Source: Rhynchopus euleeides
Lineage: Eukaryota; Euglenozoa; Diplonemea; Diplonemida; Diplonemidae
Assembly (NCBI GenBank): GCA_963210315.1
Contig: OY723293.1
Location: forward strand, 1,178,001 to 1,242,000
Reading direction: 5' to 3'
Length of the DNA: 64,000 nucleotides
Position 1 is the stretch's first letter; every line of letters begins with the position of its first letter. A program made the translations under genes and the position numbers. This document shows positions 10,731 through 25,000 of the stretch, piece by piece. The notes below the pieces were generated by a model, which saw nothing but the letters and a program-made list of their open reading frames with translations, was not told the DNA's origin and made no database searches.

Positions 10731-13640
10731 TCATTGGAGCACTTGGTTGATCTGTCCCGATCTCCCCCATATCATTGGAGCACTTGGCTGATCTGTCCCG
10801 ATCTCCCCCATGTCATTGGCGCACTTGGCTGATCTGTCCCGCTCTCCCCCATGTAAATGGGGCACTTGGCTGATCTGTCCCGATCTCCCCCATGTCATTG
10901 GGGCACTTGGTTGATCTGTCCCGATCTCCCCCATATCATTGGAGCACTTGGTTGATCTGTCCCGATCTCCCCCATGTCATTGGGGCACTTGGTTGATCTG
11001 TCCCCATCTCCCCCATGTCATTGGGGCACTAGGTTGATCTGTCCCGATCTCCCCCACATCATTGGGGCACTTGGTTGATCTGTCCCGATCTCCCCCATGT
11101 CATTGGAGCACTTGGCTGATCTGTCCCGATCTCCCCCATGTCATTGGGGCACTTGGTTGATCTGTCCCGATCTCCCCCACATCATTGGGGCACTTGGTTG
11201 ATCTGTCCCGATCTCCCCCATGTCATTGGGGCACTTGGTTGATCTGTCCCGATCTCCCCCACATCATTGGGGCACTTGGTTGATCTGTCCCGATCTCCCC
11301 CATATCATTGGAGCACTGGGCTGATCTGTCCCGATCTCCCCCATGTCATTGGATCACTTGGTTGATCTGTCCCGATCTCCCCCACATCATTGGGGCACTT
11401 GGTTGATCTGTCCCGATCTCCCCCAGGTCATTGGGGCACTTGGCTGATCTGTCCCGATCTCCCCCATGTCATTGGAGCACTTGGTTGATCTGTCCCGATC
11501 TCCCCCACATCATTTGGGCACTTGGTTGATCTGTCCCGATCTCCCCCATGTCATTGGAGCACTTGGCTGATCTGTCCCGATCTCCCCCATGTCATTGGGG
11601 CACTTGGTTGATCTGTCCCGATCTCCCCCATATCATTGGAGCACTTGGTTGATCTGTCCCGATCTCCCCCATGTCATTGGGGCACTTGGTTGATCTGTCC
11701 CGATCTCCCCCATATCATTGGAGCACTTGGTTGATCTGTCCCGATCTCCCCCATATCATTGGAGCACTTGGCTGATCTGTCCCGATCTCCCCCATGTCAT
11801 TGGAGCACTTGGTTGATCTGTCCCGATCTCCCCCAGGTCATTGGGGCACTTGGTTGATGTGTCCCGATCTCCCCCATGGCATTTGAGCACTTGGCTGATC
11901 TGTCCCGATCTCCCCCATGTCATTGGGGCACTTGGTTGATCTGTCCCGATCTCCCCCACATCATTGGGGCACTTGGCTGATCTGTCCCGATCTCCCCCAT
12001 ATCATTGGAGCACTTGGCTGATCTGTCCCGATCTCCCCCATGTCATTGGAGCACTTGGTTGATCTGTCCCGATCTCCCCCACATCATTGGGGCACTTGGT
12101 TGATCTGTCCCGATCTCCCCCAGGTCATTGGGGCACTTGGCTGATCTGTCCCGATCTCCCCCACATCATTGGGGCACTTGGTTGATCTGTCCCGATCTCC
12201 CCCATATCATTGGAGCACTTGGCTGATCTGTCCCGATCTCCCCCATGTCATTGGAGCACTTGGTTGATCTGTCCCGATCTCCCCCATGTCATTGGAGCAC
12301 TTGGCTGATCTGTCCCGATCTCCCCCATGTCATTGGCGCACTTGGCTGATCTGTCCCGATCTCCCCCATATCATTGGAGCACTTGGTTGATCTGTCCCGA
12401 TCTCCCCCAGGTCATTGGGGCACTTGGCTGATCTGTCCCGATCTCCCCCATGTCATTGGAGCACTTCGTTGATCTGTCCCGATCTCCCCCATGTCATTGG
12501 GGCACTTGGTTGATCTGTCCCGATCTCCCCCATGTCATTGGAGCACTTGGCTGATCTGTCCCGATCTCCGCCATATCATTGGAGCACTTGGTTGATCTGT
12601 CCCGATCTCCCTCACATCATTGGGGAACTTGGTTGATCTGTCCCGATCTCCCCCACATCATTGGGGCACTTGGTTGATCTGTCCCGATCTCCCCCATATC
12701 ATTGGAGCACTTGGCTGATCTGTCCCGATCTCCCCCATGTCATTGGAGCACTTGGTTGATCTGTCCCGATCTCCCCCATATCATTGGAGCACTTGGCTGA
12801 TCTGTCCCGATCTCCCCCATGTCATTGGAGCACTTGGTTGATCTGTCCCGATCTCCCCCATGTCATTGGGGCACTTGGTTGATCTGTCCCGATCTCCCCC
12901 ATGGCATTTGAGCACTTGGCTGATCTGTCCCGATCTCCCCCATGTCATTGGGGCACTTGGTTGATCTGTCCCGATCTCCCCCACATCATTGGGGCACTTG
13001 GTTGATCTGTCCCGATCTCCCCCATATCAGTGGGGCACTTGGCTGATCTGTCCCGATCTCCCCCATGTCATTGGAGCACTTGGCTGATCTGTCCCGATCT
13101 CCCCCATGTCATTGGCGCACTTGGCTGATCTGTCCCGATCTCCCCCATATCATTGGAGCACTTGGTTGATCTGTCCCGATCTCCCACAGGTCATTGGGGC
13201 ACTTGGCTGATCTGTCCCGATCTCCCCCATGTCATTGGAGCACTTCGTTGATCTGTCCCGATCTCCCCCATGTCATTGGAGCACTTGGCTGATCTGTCCC
13301 GATCTCCCCCATATCATTGGAGCACTTGGTTGATCTGTCCCGATCTCCCTCACATCATTGGGGAACTTGGTTGATCTGTCCCGATCTCCCCCACATCATT
13401 GGGGCACTTGGTTGATCTGTCCCGATCTCCCCCATATCATTGGAGCACTTGGCTGATCTGTCCCGATCTCCCCCATGTCATTGGAGCACTTGGTTGATCT
13501 GTCCCGATCTCCCCCAGGTCATTGGGGCACTTGGTTGATCTGTCCCGATCTCCCCCATGGCATTTGAGCACTTGGCTGATCTGTCCCGATCTCCCCCATG
13601 TCATTGGGGCACTTGGTTGATCTGTCCCGATCTCCCCCAC
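10731..13640 (+). repeat. 25-unit and 16-unit higher-order repeats in array B
   Basis: The rare variant ATGGCATTTGAGCAC occurs at 11,876, 12,901 and 13,557, separated by 1,025 bp (25 units) and 656 bp (16 units). The surrounding variant order is largely repeated, and the block beginning near 10,731 lies a further 1,025 bp upstream. This indicates segmental amplification inside the array. Confidence 0.75.
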
Positions 13641-16600
13641 ATCATTGGGGCACTTGGTTGATCTGTCCCGATCTCCCCCAGGTCATTGGGGCACTTGGCT
13701 GATCTGTCCCGATCTCCCCCACATCATTGGGGCACTTGGTTGATCTGTCCCGATCTCCCCCATATCATTGGAGCACTTGGCTGATCTGTCCCGATCTCCC
13801 CCATGTCATTGGAGCACTTGGCTGATCTGTCCCGATCTCCCCCATGTCATTGGCGCACTTGGCTGATCTGTCCCGATCTCCCCCATGTCATTGGGGCACT
13901 TGGTTGATCTGTCCCGATCTCCCCCACATCATTGGGGCACTTGGTTGATCTGTCCCGATCTCCCCCATGTCATTGGAGCACTTGGCTGATCTGTCCCGAT
14001 CTCCCCCATGTCATTGGAGCACTTGGTTGATCTGTCCCGATCTCCCCCATATCATTGGAGCACTTGGCTGATCTGTCCCGATCTCCCCCATGTCATTGGA
14101 GCACTTGGTTGATCTGTCCCGATCTCCCCCATGTCATTGGAGCACTTGGCTGATCTGTCCCGATCTCCCCCACGTCATTGGGGCACTTGGTTGATCTGTC
14201 CCGATCTCCGCCATATCATTGGAGCACTTGGTTGATCTGTCCCGATCTCCCTCACATCATTGGGGCACTTGGTTGATCTGTCCCGATCTCCCCCACATCA
14301 TTGGGGCACTTGGTTGATCTGTCCCGATCTCCCCCATATCATTGGAGCACTTGGCTGATCTGTCCCGATCTCCCCCATGTCATTGGAGCACTTGGTTGAT
14401 CTGTCCCGATCTCCCCCATATCATTGGAGCACGTGGCTGATCTGTCCGGATCTCCCCCATGTCATTGGAGCACTTGGTTGATCTGTCACGATCTCCCCCA
14501 TGTCATTGGAGCACTTGGCTGATCTGTCCCGATCTGCCCCATGTCATTGGGGCACTTGGTTGATCTGTCCCGATCTCCCCCATGTCATTGGAGCACTTGG
14601 CTGATCTGTCCCGATCTGCCCCATGTCATTGGGGCACTTGGTTGATCTGTCCCGATCTCCCCCATATCATTGGAGCACTTGGTTGATCTGTCCCGATCTT
14701 CCCCATGTCATTGGGGCACTTGGTTGATCTGTCCCGATCTCCCCCATATCATCGGAGTACTTGGCTGATCTGTCCCGATCTCCCCCATGTCATTGGAGCA
14801 CTTGGTTGATCTGTCCCGATCTCCCCCATATCATTGGAGCACTTGGCTGATCTGTCCCGATCTCCCCCATGTCATTGGAGCACTTGGTTGATCTGTCCCG
14901 ATCTCCCCCATATCATTGGAGCACTTGGCTGATCTGTCCCGATCTCCCCCATGTCATTGGAGCACTTGGTTGATCTGTCCCGATCTCCCCCATATCATTG
15001 GAGCACTTGGCTGATCTGTCCCGATCTCCCCCATGTCATTGGAGCACTTGGTTGATCTGTCCCGATCTCCCCCATGTCATTGGAGCACTTGGCTGATCTG
15101 TCCCGATCTGCCCCATGTCATTGGGGCACTTGGTTGATCTGTCCCGATCTCCCCCATATCATTGGAGCACTTGGCTGATCTGTCCCGATCTCCCCCATGT
15201 CATTGGAGCACTTGGTTGATCTGTCCCGATCTCCCCCATGTCATTGGAGCACTTGGCTGATCTGTCCCGATCTCCCCTATGTCATTGGAGCACTTGGTTG
15301 ATCTGTCCCGATCTCCCCCATATCATTGGAGCACTTGGTTGATCTGTCCCGATCTCCCCCATGTCATTGGGGCACTTGGTTGATCTGTCCCGATCTCCCC
15401 CATATCATTGGAGCACTTGGCTGATCTGTCCCGATCTCCCCTATGTCATTGGAGCACTTGGTTGATCTGTCCCGATCTCCCCCATGTCATTCGAGCACTT
15501 GGCTGATCTGTCCCGATCTCCCCCATGTCATTGGAGCACTTGGTTGATCTGTCCCGATCTCCCCTATGTCATTGGAGCACTTGGCTGATCTGTCTTGATC
15601 TCCCCTATGTCATTGGAGCACTTGGTTGATCTGTCCCGATCTCCCCCATATCATTGGAGCACTTGGTTGATCTGTCCCGATCTCCCCCATGTCATTGGGG
15701 CACTTGGTTGATCTGTCCCGATCTCCCCCATGTCATTGGGGCACTTGGTTGATCTGTCCCGATCTCCCCCATATCATTGGAGCACTTGGCTGATCTGTCC
15801 CGATCTCCCCCATGTCATTGGAGCACTTGGTTGATCTGTCCCGATCTCCCCCGCATCATTGGGGCACTTGGTTGATCTGTCCCGATCTCCCCCATGTCAT
15901 TGGAGCACTTGGTTGATGTGTCCCGATCTCCCCCATATCATTGGAGCTCTTGGCTGATCTGTGCCGATCTCCCCCATGTCATTGGAGCACTTGGTTGATC
16001 TGTCCCGATCTCCCCCATATCATTGGAGCACTTGGTTGGTCTGTCCCGATCTCGCCCATGTCATTGGGGCACTTGGTTGATCTGTCCCGATCTCCCCCAC
16101 ATCATTGGGGCACTTGGTTGATCTGTCCCGATCTCCCCCATGTCATTGGAGCACTTGGCTGATCTGTCCCGATCTCCCCCATGTCATTGGGGCACTTGGT
16201 TGATCTGTCCCGATCTCCCCCATATCATTGGAGCACTTGGTTGGTCTGTCCCGATCTCCCCCATATCATTGGAGCACTTAGCTGATCTGTCCCGATCTCC
16301 CCCATGTCATTGGAGCACTTGGTTGATCTGTCCCGATCTCCCCCATGTCATTGGGGCACTTGGTTGATCTGTCCCGATCTCCCCCACATCATTGGGGCAC
16401 TTCGTTGATCTGTCCCGATCTCCCCCATATCATTGGAGCACTTGGCTGATCTGTCCCGATCTCCCCCACATCATTGGGGCACTTGGTTGATCTGTCCCGA
16501 TCTCCCCCATGTCATTGGGCAACTTGGCTGATCTGTCCCGATCTCCCCCACATCATTGGGGCACTTGGTTGATCTGTCCCGATCTCCCCCATATCATTGG

Positions 16601-19099
16601 AGCACTTGGCTGATCTGTCCCGATCTCCCCCATGTCATTGGGGCACTTGGCTGATCTGTCCCGATCTCCCCCATGTCATCGGAGCACTTGGTTGATCTGT
16701 CCCAATCTCCCCCATATCATTGGAGCACTTGGTTGATCTGTCCCGATCTCCCCCATGTCATTGGGGCACTTGGTTGATCTGTCCCGATCTCCCCCATATC
16801 ATTGGAGCACTTGGTTGATCTGTCCCGATCTCCCCCATGTCATTGGGGCACTTGGTTGATCTGTCCCGATCTCCCCCATGTCATTGGGGCACTTGGTTGA
16901 TCTGTCCCGATCTCCCCCATATCATTGGAGCAGTTGGCTGATCTGTCCCGATCTCCCCCATGTCATTGGGGCACTTGGTTGATCTGTCCCGATCTCCCCC
17001 ATGTCATTGGGGCACTTGGTTGATCTGTCCCGATCTCCCCCATGTCATTGGGGCACTTGGTTGATCTGTCCCGATCTCCCCCATATCATTGGAGCAGTTG
17101 GCTGATCTGTCCCGATCTCCCCCATGTCATTGGGGCACTTGGTTGATCTGTCCCAATCTCCCCCATATCATTGGAGCACTTGGTTGATCTGTCCCGATCT
17201 CCCCCATATCATTGGAGCAGTTGGCTGATCTGTCCCGATCTCCCCCATGTCATTGGAGCACTTGGTTGATCTGTCCCGATCTCCCCCATATCATTGGAGC
17301 ACTTGGCTGATCTGTCCCGATCTCCCCCATGTCATTGGAGCACTTGGTTGATCTGTCCCGATCTCCCCCATATCATTGGAGCACTTGGCTGATCTGTCCC
17401 GATCTCCCCCATGTCATTGGAGCACTTGGCTGATCTGTCCCGATCTCCCCCATGTCATTGGAGCACTTGGTTGATCTGTCCCGATCTCCCCCATGTCATT
17501 GGGGCACTTGGTTGATCTGTCCCGATCTCCCCCATATCATTGGAGTACTTGGCTGATCTGTCCCGATCTCCCCCAGGTCATTGGGGCACTTGGCTGATCT
17601 GTCCCGATGTCCCCCATGTCATTGGAGCACTTGGTTGATCTGTCCCGATCTCCCCCAGGTCATTGGGGCACTTGGCTGATCTGTCCCGATCTCCCCCATA
17701 TCATTGGAGCACTTGGCTGATCTGTCCCGATCTCCCCCATGTCATTGGAGCACTTGGTTGATCTGTCCCGATCTCCCCCATGTCATTGGAGCACTTGGCT
17801 GATCTGTCCCGATCTCCCCCATGTCATTGGAGCACTTGGCTGATCTGTCCCGATCTCCCCCATGTCATTGGGGCACTTGGTTGATCTGTCCCGATCTCCC
17901 CCATATCATTGGAGCACTTGGCTGATCTGTCCCGATCTCCCCCATGTCATTGGAGCACTTGGTTGATCTGTCCCGATCTCCCCCATATCATTGGAGCACT
18001 TGGCTGATCTGTCCCGATCTCCCCCATGTCATTGGAGCACTTGGTTGATCTGTCCCGATCTCCCCCACATCATTGGGGCACTTGGTTGATCTGTCACGAT
18101 CTCCCCCATGTCATTGGAGCACTTGGTTGATCTGTCCCGATCTGCCCCATATCATTGGAGCACTTGGCTGATCTGTCACGATCTCCCCCATGTCATTGGA
18201 GCACTTGGTTGATCTGTCCCGATCTCCCCCATGTCATTGGGGCACTTGGTTGATCTGTCACGATCTCCCCCATGTCATTGGAGCACTTGGCTGATCTGTC
18301 CCGATCTCCCCCATATCATTGGAGCACTTGGTTGATCTGTCCCGATCTCCCCCACATCATTGGGGCACTTGGTTGATCTGTCCCGATCTCCCCCATATCA
18401 TTGGAGCACTTGGTTGATCTGTCCCGATCTCCCCCAGGTCATTGGGGCACTTGGCTGATCTGTCCCGATCTCCCCCATGTCATTGGGGCACTTGGTTGAC
18501 CTGTCCCGGTCTCCCCCATGTCATTGGGGCACTTGGCTGATCTGTCCCGATCTCCCCCATGTCATTGGAGCACTTGGCTGATCTGTCCCGATCTCCCCCA
18601 TGTCATTGGGGCACTTGGTTGATCTGTCCCGATCTCCCCCACATCATTGGGGCACTTGGTTGATCTGTCCCGATCTCCCCCATGTCATTGGAGCACTTGG
18701 CTGATCTCTCCCGATCTCCCCCATGTCATTGGGGCACTTGGTTGATCTGTCCCGATCTCCCCCATATCATTGGAGCACTTGGTTGATCTGTCCCGATCTC
18801 CCCCACATCATTGGGGCACTTGGCTGATCTGTCCCGATCTCCCCCATGTCATTGGAGCACTTGGTTGATCTGTCCCGATCTCCCCCATGTCATTGGGGCA
18901 CTTGGTTGATCTGTCCCGATCTCCCCCATATCATTGGAGCACTTGGTTGATCTGTCCCGATCTCCCCCATGTCATTGGGGCACTTGGTTGATCTGTCCCG
19001 ATCTCCCCCATATCATTGGAGCAGTTGGCTGATCTGTCCCGATCTCCCCCATGTCATTGGGGCACTTGGTTGATCTGTCCCAATCTCCCCCATATCATT

Positions 19100-22000
19100 G
19101 GAGCACTTGGTTGATCTGTCCCGATCTCCCCCATATCATTGGAGCAGTTGGCTGATCTGTCCCGATCTCCCCCATGTCATTGGAGCACTTGGTTGATCTG
19201 TCCCGATCTCCCCCATATCATTGGAGCACTTGGCTGATCTGTCCCGATCTCCCCCATGTCATTGGAGCACTTGGTTGATCTGTCCCGATCTCCCCCATAT
19301 CATTGGAGCACTTGGCTGATCTGTCCCGATCTCCCCCATGTCATTGGAGCACTTGGCTGATCTGTCCCGATCTCCCCCATGTCATTGGAGCACTTGGTTG
19401 ATCTGTCCCGATCTCCCCCATGTCATTGGGGCACTTGGTTGATCTGTCCCGATCTCCCCCATATCATTGGAGTACTTGGCTGATCTGTCCCGATCTCCCC
19501 CAGGTCATTGGGGCACTTGGCTGATCTGTCCCGATGTCCCCCATGTCATTGGAGCACGTGGCTGATCTGTCCCGATCTCCCCCATATCATTGGAGCACTT
19601 GGCTGATCTGTCCCGATCTCCCCCATGTCATTGGAGCACTTGGTTGATCTGTCCCGATCTCCCCCATGTCATTGGAGCACTTGGCTGATCTGTCCCGATC
19701 TCCCCCATGTCATTGGAGCACTTGGCTGATCTGTCCCGATCTCCCCCATGTCATTGGGGCACTTGGTTGATCTGTCCCGATCTCCCCCATATCATTGGAG
19801 CACTTGGCTGATCTGTCCCGATCTCCCCCATGTCATTGGAGCACTTGGTTGATCTGTCCCGATCTCCCCCACATCATTGGGGCACTTGGTTGATCTGTCA
19901 CGATCTCCCCCATGTCATTGGAGCACTTGGTTGATCTGTCCCGATCTGCCCCATATCACTGGAGCACTTGGCTGATCTGTCCCGATCTCCCCCATGTCAT
20001 TGGGGCACTTGGCTGATCTGTCCCGATCTCCCCCATGTCATTGGAGCACTTGGTTGATCTGTCCCAATCTCCCCCATATCATTGGAGCACTTGGTTGATC
20101 TGTCCCGATCTCCCCCATGTCATTGGGGCACTTGGTTGATCTGTCCCGATCTCCCCCATATCATTGGAGCAGTTGGCTGATCTGTCCCGATCTCCCCCAT
20201 GTCATTGGGGCACTTGGTTGATCTGTCCTGATCTCCCCCATATCATTGGAGCAGTTGGCTGATCTGTCCCGATCTCCCCCATGTCATTGGGGCACTTGGT
20301 TGATCTGTCCCAATCTCCCCCATATCATTGGAGCACTTGGTTGATCTGTCCCGATCTCCCCCATGTCATTGGGGCACTTGGTTGATCTGTCCCGATCTCC
20401 CCCATATCATTGGAGCAGTTGGCTGATCTGTCCCGATCTCCCCCATGTCATTGGAGCACTTGGTTGATCTGTCCCGATCTCCCCCATATCATTGGAGCAC
20501 TTGGCTGATCTGTCCCGATCTCCCCCATGTCATTGGAGCACTTGGCTGATCTGTCCCGATCTCCCCCATGTCATTGGAGCACTTGGTTGATCTGTCCCGA
20601 TCTCCCCCATGTCATTGGGGCACTTGGTTGATCTGTCCCGATCTCCCCCATATCATTGGAGTACTTGGCTGATCTGTCCCGATCTCCCCCATGTCATTGG
20701 GGCACTTAGTTGACCTGTCCCGATCTCCCCCAGGTCATTGGGGCACTTGGCTGATCTGTCCCGATGTCCCCCATGTCATTGGAGCACGTGGCTGATCTGT
20801 CCCGATCTCCCCCATATCATTGGAGCACTTGGCTGATCTGTCCCGATCTCCCCCATGTCATTGGGGCACTTGGTTGATCTGTCCCGATCTCCCCCATGTC
20901 ATTGGAGCACTTGGCTGATCTGTCCCGATCTCCCCCATGTCATTGGAGCACTTGGCTGATCTGTCCCGATCTCCCCCATGTCATTGGGGCACTTGGTTGA
21001 TCTGTCCCGATCTCCCCCATATCATTGGAGCACTTGGCTGATCTGTCCCGATCTCCCCCATGTCATTGGAGCACTTGGTTGATCTGTCCCGATCTCCCCC
21101 ATATCATTGGAGCACTTGGCTGATCTGTCCCGATCTCCCCCATGTCATTGGAGCACTTGGTTGATCTGTCGCGATCTCCCCCACATCATTGGGGCACTTG
21201 GTTGATCTGTCACGATCTCCCCCATGTCATTGGAGCACTTGGTTGATCTGTCCCGATCTGCCCCATATCATTGGAGCACTTGGCTGATCTGTCACGATCT
21301 CCCCCATGTCATTGGAGCACTTGGTTGATCTGTCCCGATCTCCCCCATGTCATTGGGGCACTTGGTTGATCTGTCACGATCTCCCCCATGTCATTGGAGC
21401 ACTTGGCTGATCTGTCCCGATCTCCCCCATGTCATTGGAGCACTTGGTTGATCTGTCCCGATCTCCCCCATGTCATTGGAGGACTTGGCTGATCTGTCCC
21501 GATCTCCCCCATGTCATTGGGGCACTTGGTTGATCTGTCCCGATCTCCCCCACATCATTGGGGCACTTGGTTGATCTGTCCCGATCTCCCCCATATCATT
21601 GGAGCACTTGGTTGATCTGTCCCGATCTCCCCCATGTCATTGGGGCACTTGGTTGATCTGTCCCGATCTCCCCCACATCATTGGGGCACTTGGTTGATCT
21701 GTCCCGATCTCCCCCATGTCATTGGGGCACTTGGTTGATCTGTCCCGATCTCCCCCACATCATTGGGGCACTTGGTTGATCTGTCCCGATCTCCCCCATA
21801 TCATTGGAGCACTTGGTTGATCTGTCCCGATCTCCCCCATGTCATTGGGGCACTTGGTTGATCTGTCCCGATCTCCCCCACATCATTGGGGCACTTGGTT
21901 GATCTGTCCCGATCTCCCCCATGTCATTGGAGCACTTGTCTGATCTGTCCCGATCTCCCCCATGTCATTGGGGCACTTGGTTGATCTGTCCCGATCTCCC

Positions 22001-25000
22001 CCACATCATTGGGGCACTTGGTTGATCTGTACCGATCTCCCCCATGTCATTGGAGCACTTGGCTGATCTGTCCCGATCTCCCCCATGTCATTGGGGCACT
22101 TGGTTGATCTGTCCCGATCTCCCCCATATCATTGGAGCACTTGGTTGATCTGTCCCGATCTCCCCCACATCATTGGGGCACTTGGTTGATCTGTCCCGAT
22201 CTCCCCCATGTCATTGGGGCACTTGGTTGATCTGTCCCGATCTCCCCCACATCATTGGGGCACTTGGTTGATCTGTCCCGATCTCCCCCATGTCATTGGA
22301 GCACTTGGTTGATCTGTCCCGATCTCCCCCATGTCATTGGGGCACTTGGTTGATCTGTCCCGATCTCCCCCATGTCATTGGAGCACTTGGCTGATCTGTC
22401 CCGATCTCCCCCATGTCATTGGAGCACTTGGTTGATCTGTCCCGATCTCCCCCACATCATTGGGGCACTTGGTTGATCTGTCCCGATCTCCCCCATGTCA
22501 TTGGGGCACTTGGTTGATCTGTCCCGATCTCCCCCACATCATTGGGGCACTTGGTTGATCTGTCCCGATCTCCCCCATATCATTGGAGCACTTGGTTGAT
22601 CTGTCCCGATCTCCCCCATGTCATTGGGGCACTTGGTTGATCTGTCCCGATCTCCCCCACATCATTGGGGCACTTGGTTGATCTGTCCCGATCTCCCCCA
22701 TGTCATTGGAGCACTTGGCTGATCTGTCCCGATCTCCCCCATGTCATTGGAGCACTTGGTTGATCTGTCCCGATCTCCCCCACATCATTGGGGCACTTGG
22801 TTGATCTGTCCCGATCTCCCCAATGTCATTGGGGCACTTGGTTGATCTGTCCCGATCTCCCCCATGTCATTGGAGCACTTGGTTGATCTGTCCCGATCTC
22901 CCCCATATCATTGGAGCACTTGGTTGATCTGTCCCGATCTCCCCCATGTCATTGGGGCACTTGGTTGATCTGTCCCGATCTCCCCCATATCATTGGAGCA
23001 CTTGGTTGATCTGTCCCGATCTCCCCCATGTCATTGGAGCACTTGGCTGATCTGTCCCGATCTCCCCCATGTCATTGGGGCACTTGGTTGATCTGTCCCG
23101 ATCTCCCCCATATCATTGGAGCACTTGGTTGATCTGTCCCGATCTCCCCCACATCATTGGGGCACTTGGTTGATCTGTCCCGATCTCCCCCATGTCATTG
23201 GAGCACTTGGTTGATCTGTCCCGATCTCCCCCATGTCATTGGGGCACTTGGTTGATCTGTCCCGATCTCCCCCACATCATTGGGGCACTTGGTTGATCTG
23301 TCCCGATCTCCCCCATGTCATTGGAGCACTTGGTTGATCTGTCCCGATCTCCCCCATGTCATTGGAGCACTTGGTTGATCTGTCCCGATCTCCCCCATGT
23401 CATTGGGGCACTTGGTTGATCTGTCCCGATCTCCCCCATATCATTGGAGCACTTGGCTGATCTGTCCCGATCTCCCCCATGTCATTGGGGCACTCGGTTG
23501 ATCTGTCCCGATCTCCCCCATATCATTGGAGCACTTTGTTGATCTGTCCCGATCTCCCCCACATCATTGGGGCACTTGGTTGATCTGTCCCGATCTCCCC
23601 CATGTCATTGGAGCACTTGGTTGATCTGTCCCGATCTCCCCCATGTCATTGGAGCACTTGGCTGATCTGTCCCGATCTCCCCCATGTCATTGGAGCAATT
23701 GGTTGATGTGTCCCGATCTCCCCCATGTCATTTGAGCACTTGGCTGATCTGTCCCGATCTCCCCCATGTCATTGGGGCACTTGGTTGATCTGTCCCGATC
23801 TCCCCCATATCATTGGAGCAGTTGGCTGATCTGTCCCGATCTCCCCCATGTCATTGGAGCACTTGGTTGATCTGTCCCGATCTCCCCCATATCATTGGAG
23901 CACTTGGCTGATCTGTCCCGATCTCCCCCATGTCATTGGAGCACTTGGCTGATCTGTCCCGATCTCCCCCATGTCATTGGAGCACTTGGTTGATCTGTCC
24001 CGATCTCCCCTATGTCATTGGGGCACTTGGTTGATCTGTCCCGATCTCCCCCATATCATTGGAGTACTTGGCTGATCTGTCCCGATCTCCCCCATGTCAT
24101 TGGGGCACTTAGTTGACCTGTCCCGATCTCCCCCAGGTCATTGGGGCACTTGGCTGATCTGTCCCGATGTCCCCCATGTCATTGGAGCACGTGGCTGATC
24201 TGTCCCGATCTCCCCCATATCATTGGAGCACTTGGCTGATCTGTCCCGATCTCCCCCATGTCATTGGGGCACTTGGTTGATCTGTCCCGATCTCCCCCAT
24301 GTCATTGGAGCACTTGGCTGATCTGTCCCGATCTCCCCCATGTCATTGGAGCACTTGGCTGATCTGTCCCGATCTCCCCCATGTCATTGGGGCACTTGGT
24401 TGATCTGTCCCGATCTCCCCCATATCATTGGAGCACTTGGCTGATCTGTCCCGATCTCCCCCATGTCATTGGAGCACTTGGTTGATCTGTCCCGATCTCC
24501 CCCATATCATTGGAGCACTTGGCTGATCTGTCCCGATCTCCCCCATGTCATTGGAGCACTTGGTTGATCTGTCGCGATCTCCCCCACATCATTGGGGCAC
24601 TTGGTTGATCTGTCACGATCTCCCCCATGTCATTGGAGCACTTGGCTGATCTGTCCCGATCTCCCCCATGTCATTGGAGCACTTGGTTGATCTGTCCCGA
24701 TCTGCCCCATATCATTGGAGCACTTGGCTGATCTGTCACGATCTCCCCCATGTCATTGGAGCACTTGGTTGATCTGTCCCGATCTCCCCCATGTCATTGG
24801 GGCACTTGGTTGATCTGTCACGATCTCCCCCATGTCATTGGAGCACTTGGCTGATCTGTCCCGATCTCCCCCATGTCATTGGAGCACTTGGTTGATCTGT
24901 CCCGATCTCCCCCATGTCATTGGAGGACTTGGCTGATCTGTCCCGATCTCCCCCATGTCATTGGGGCACTTGGTTGATCTGTCCCGATCTCCCCCACATC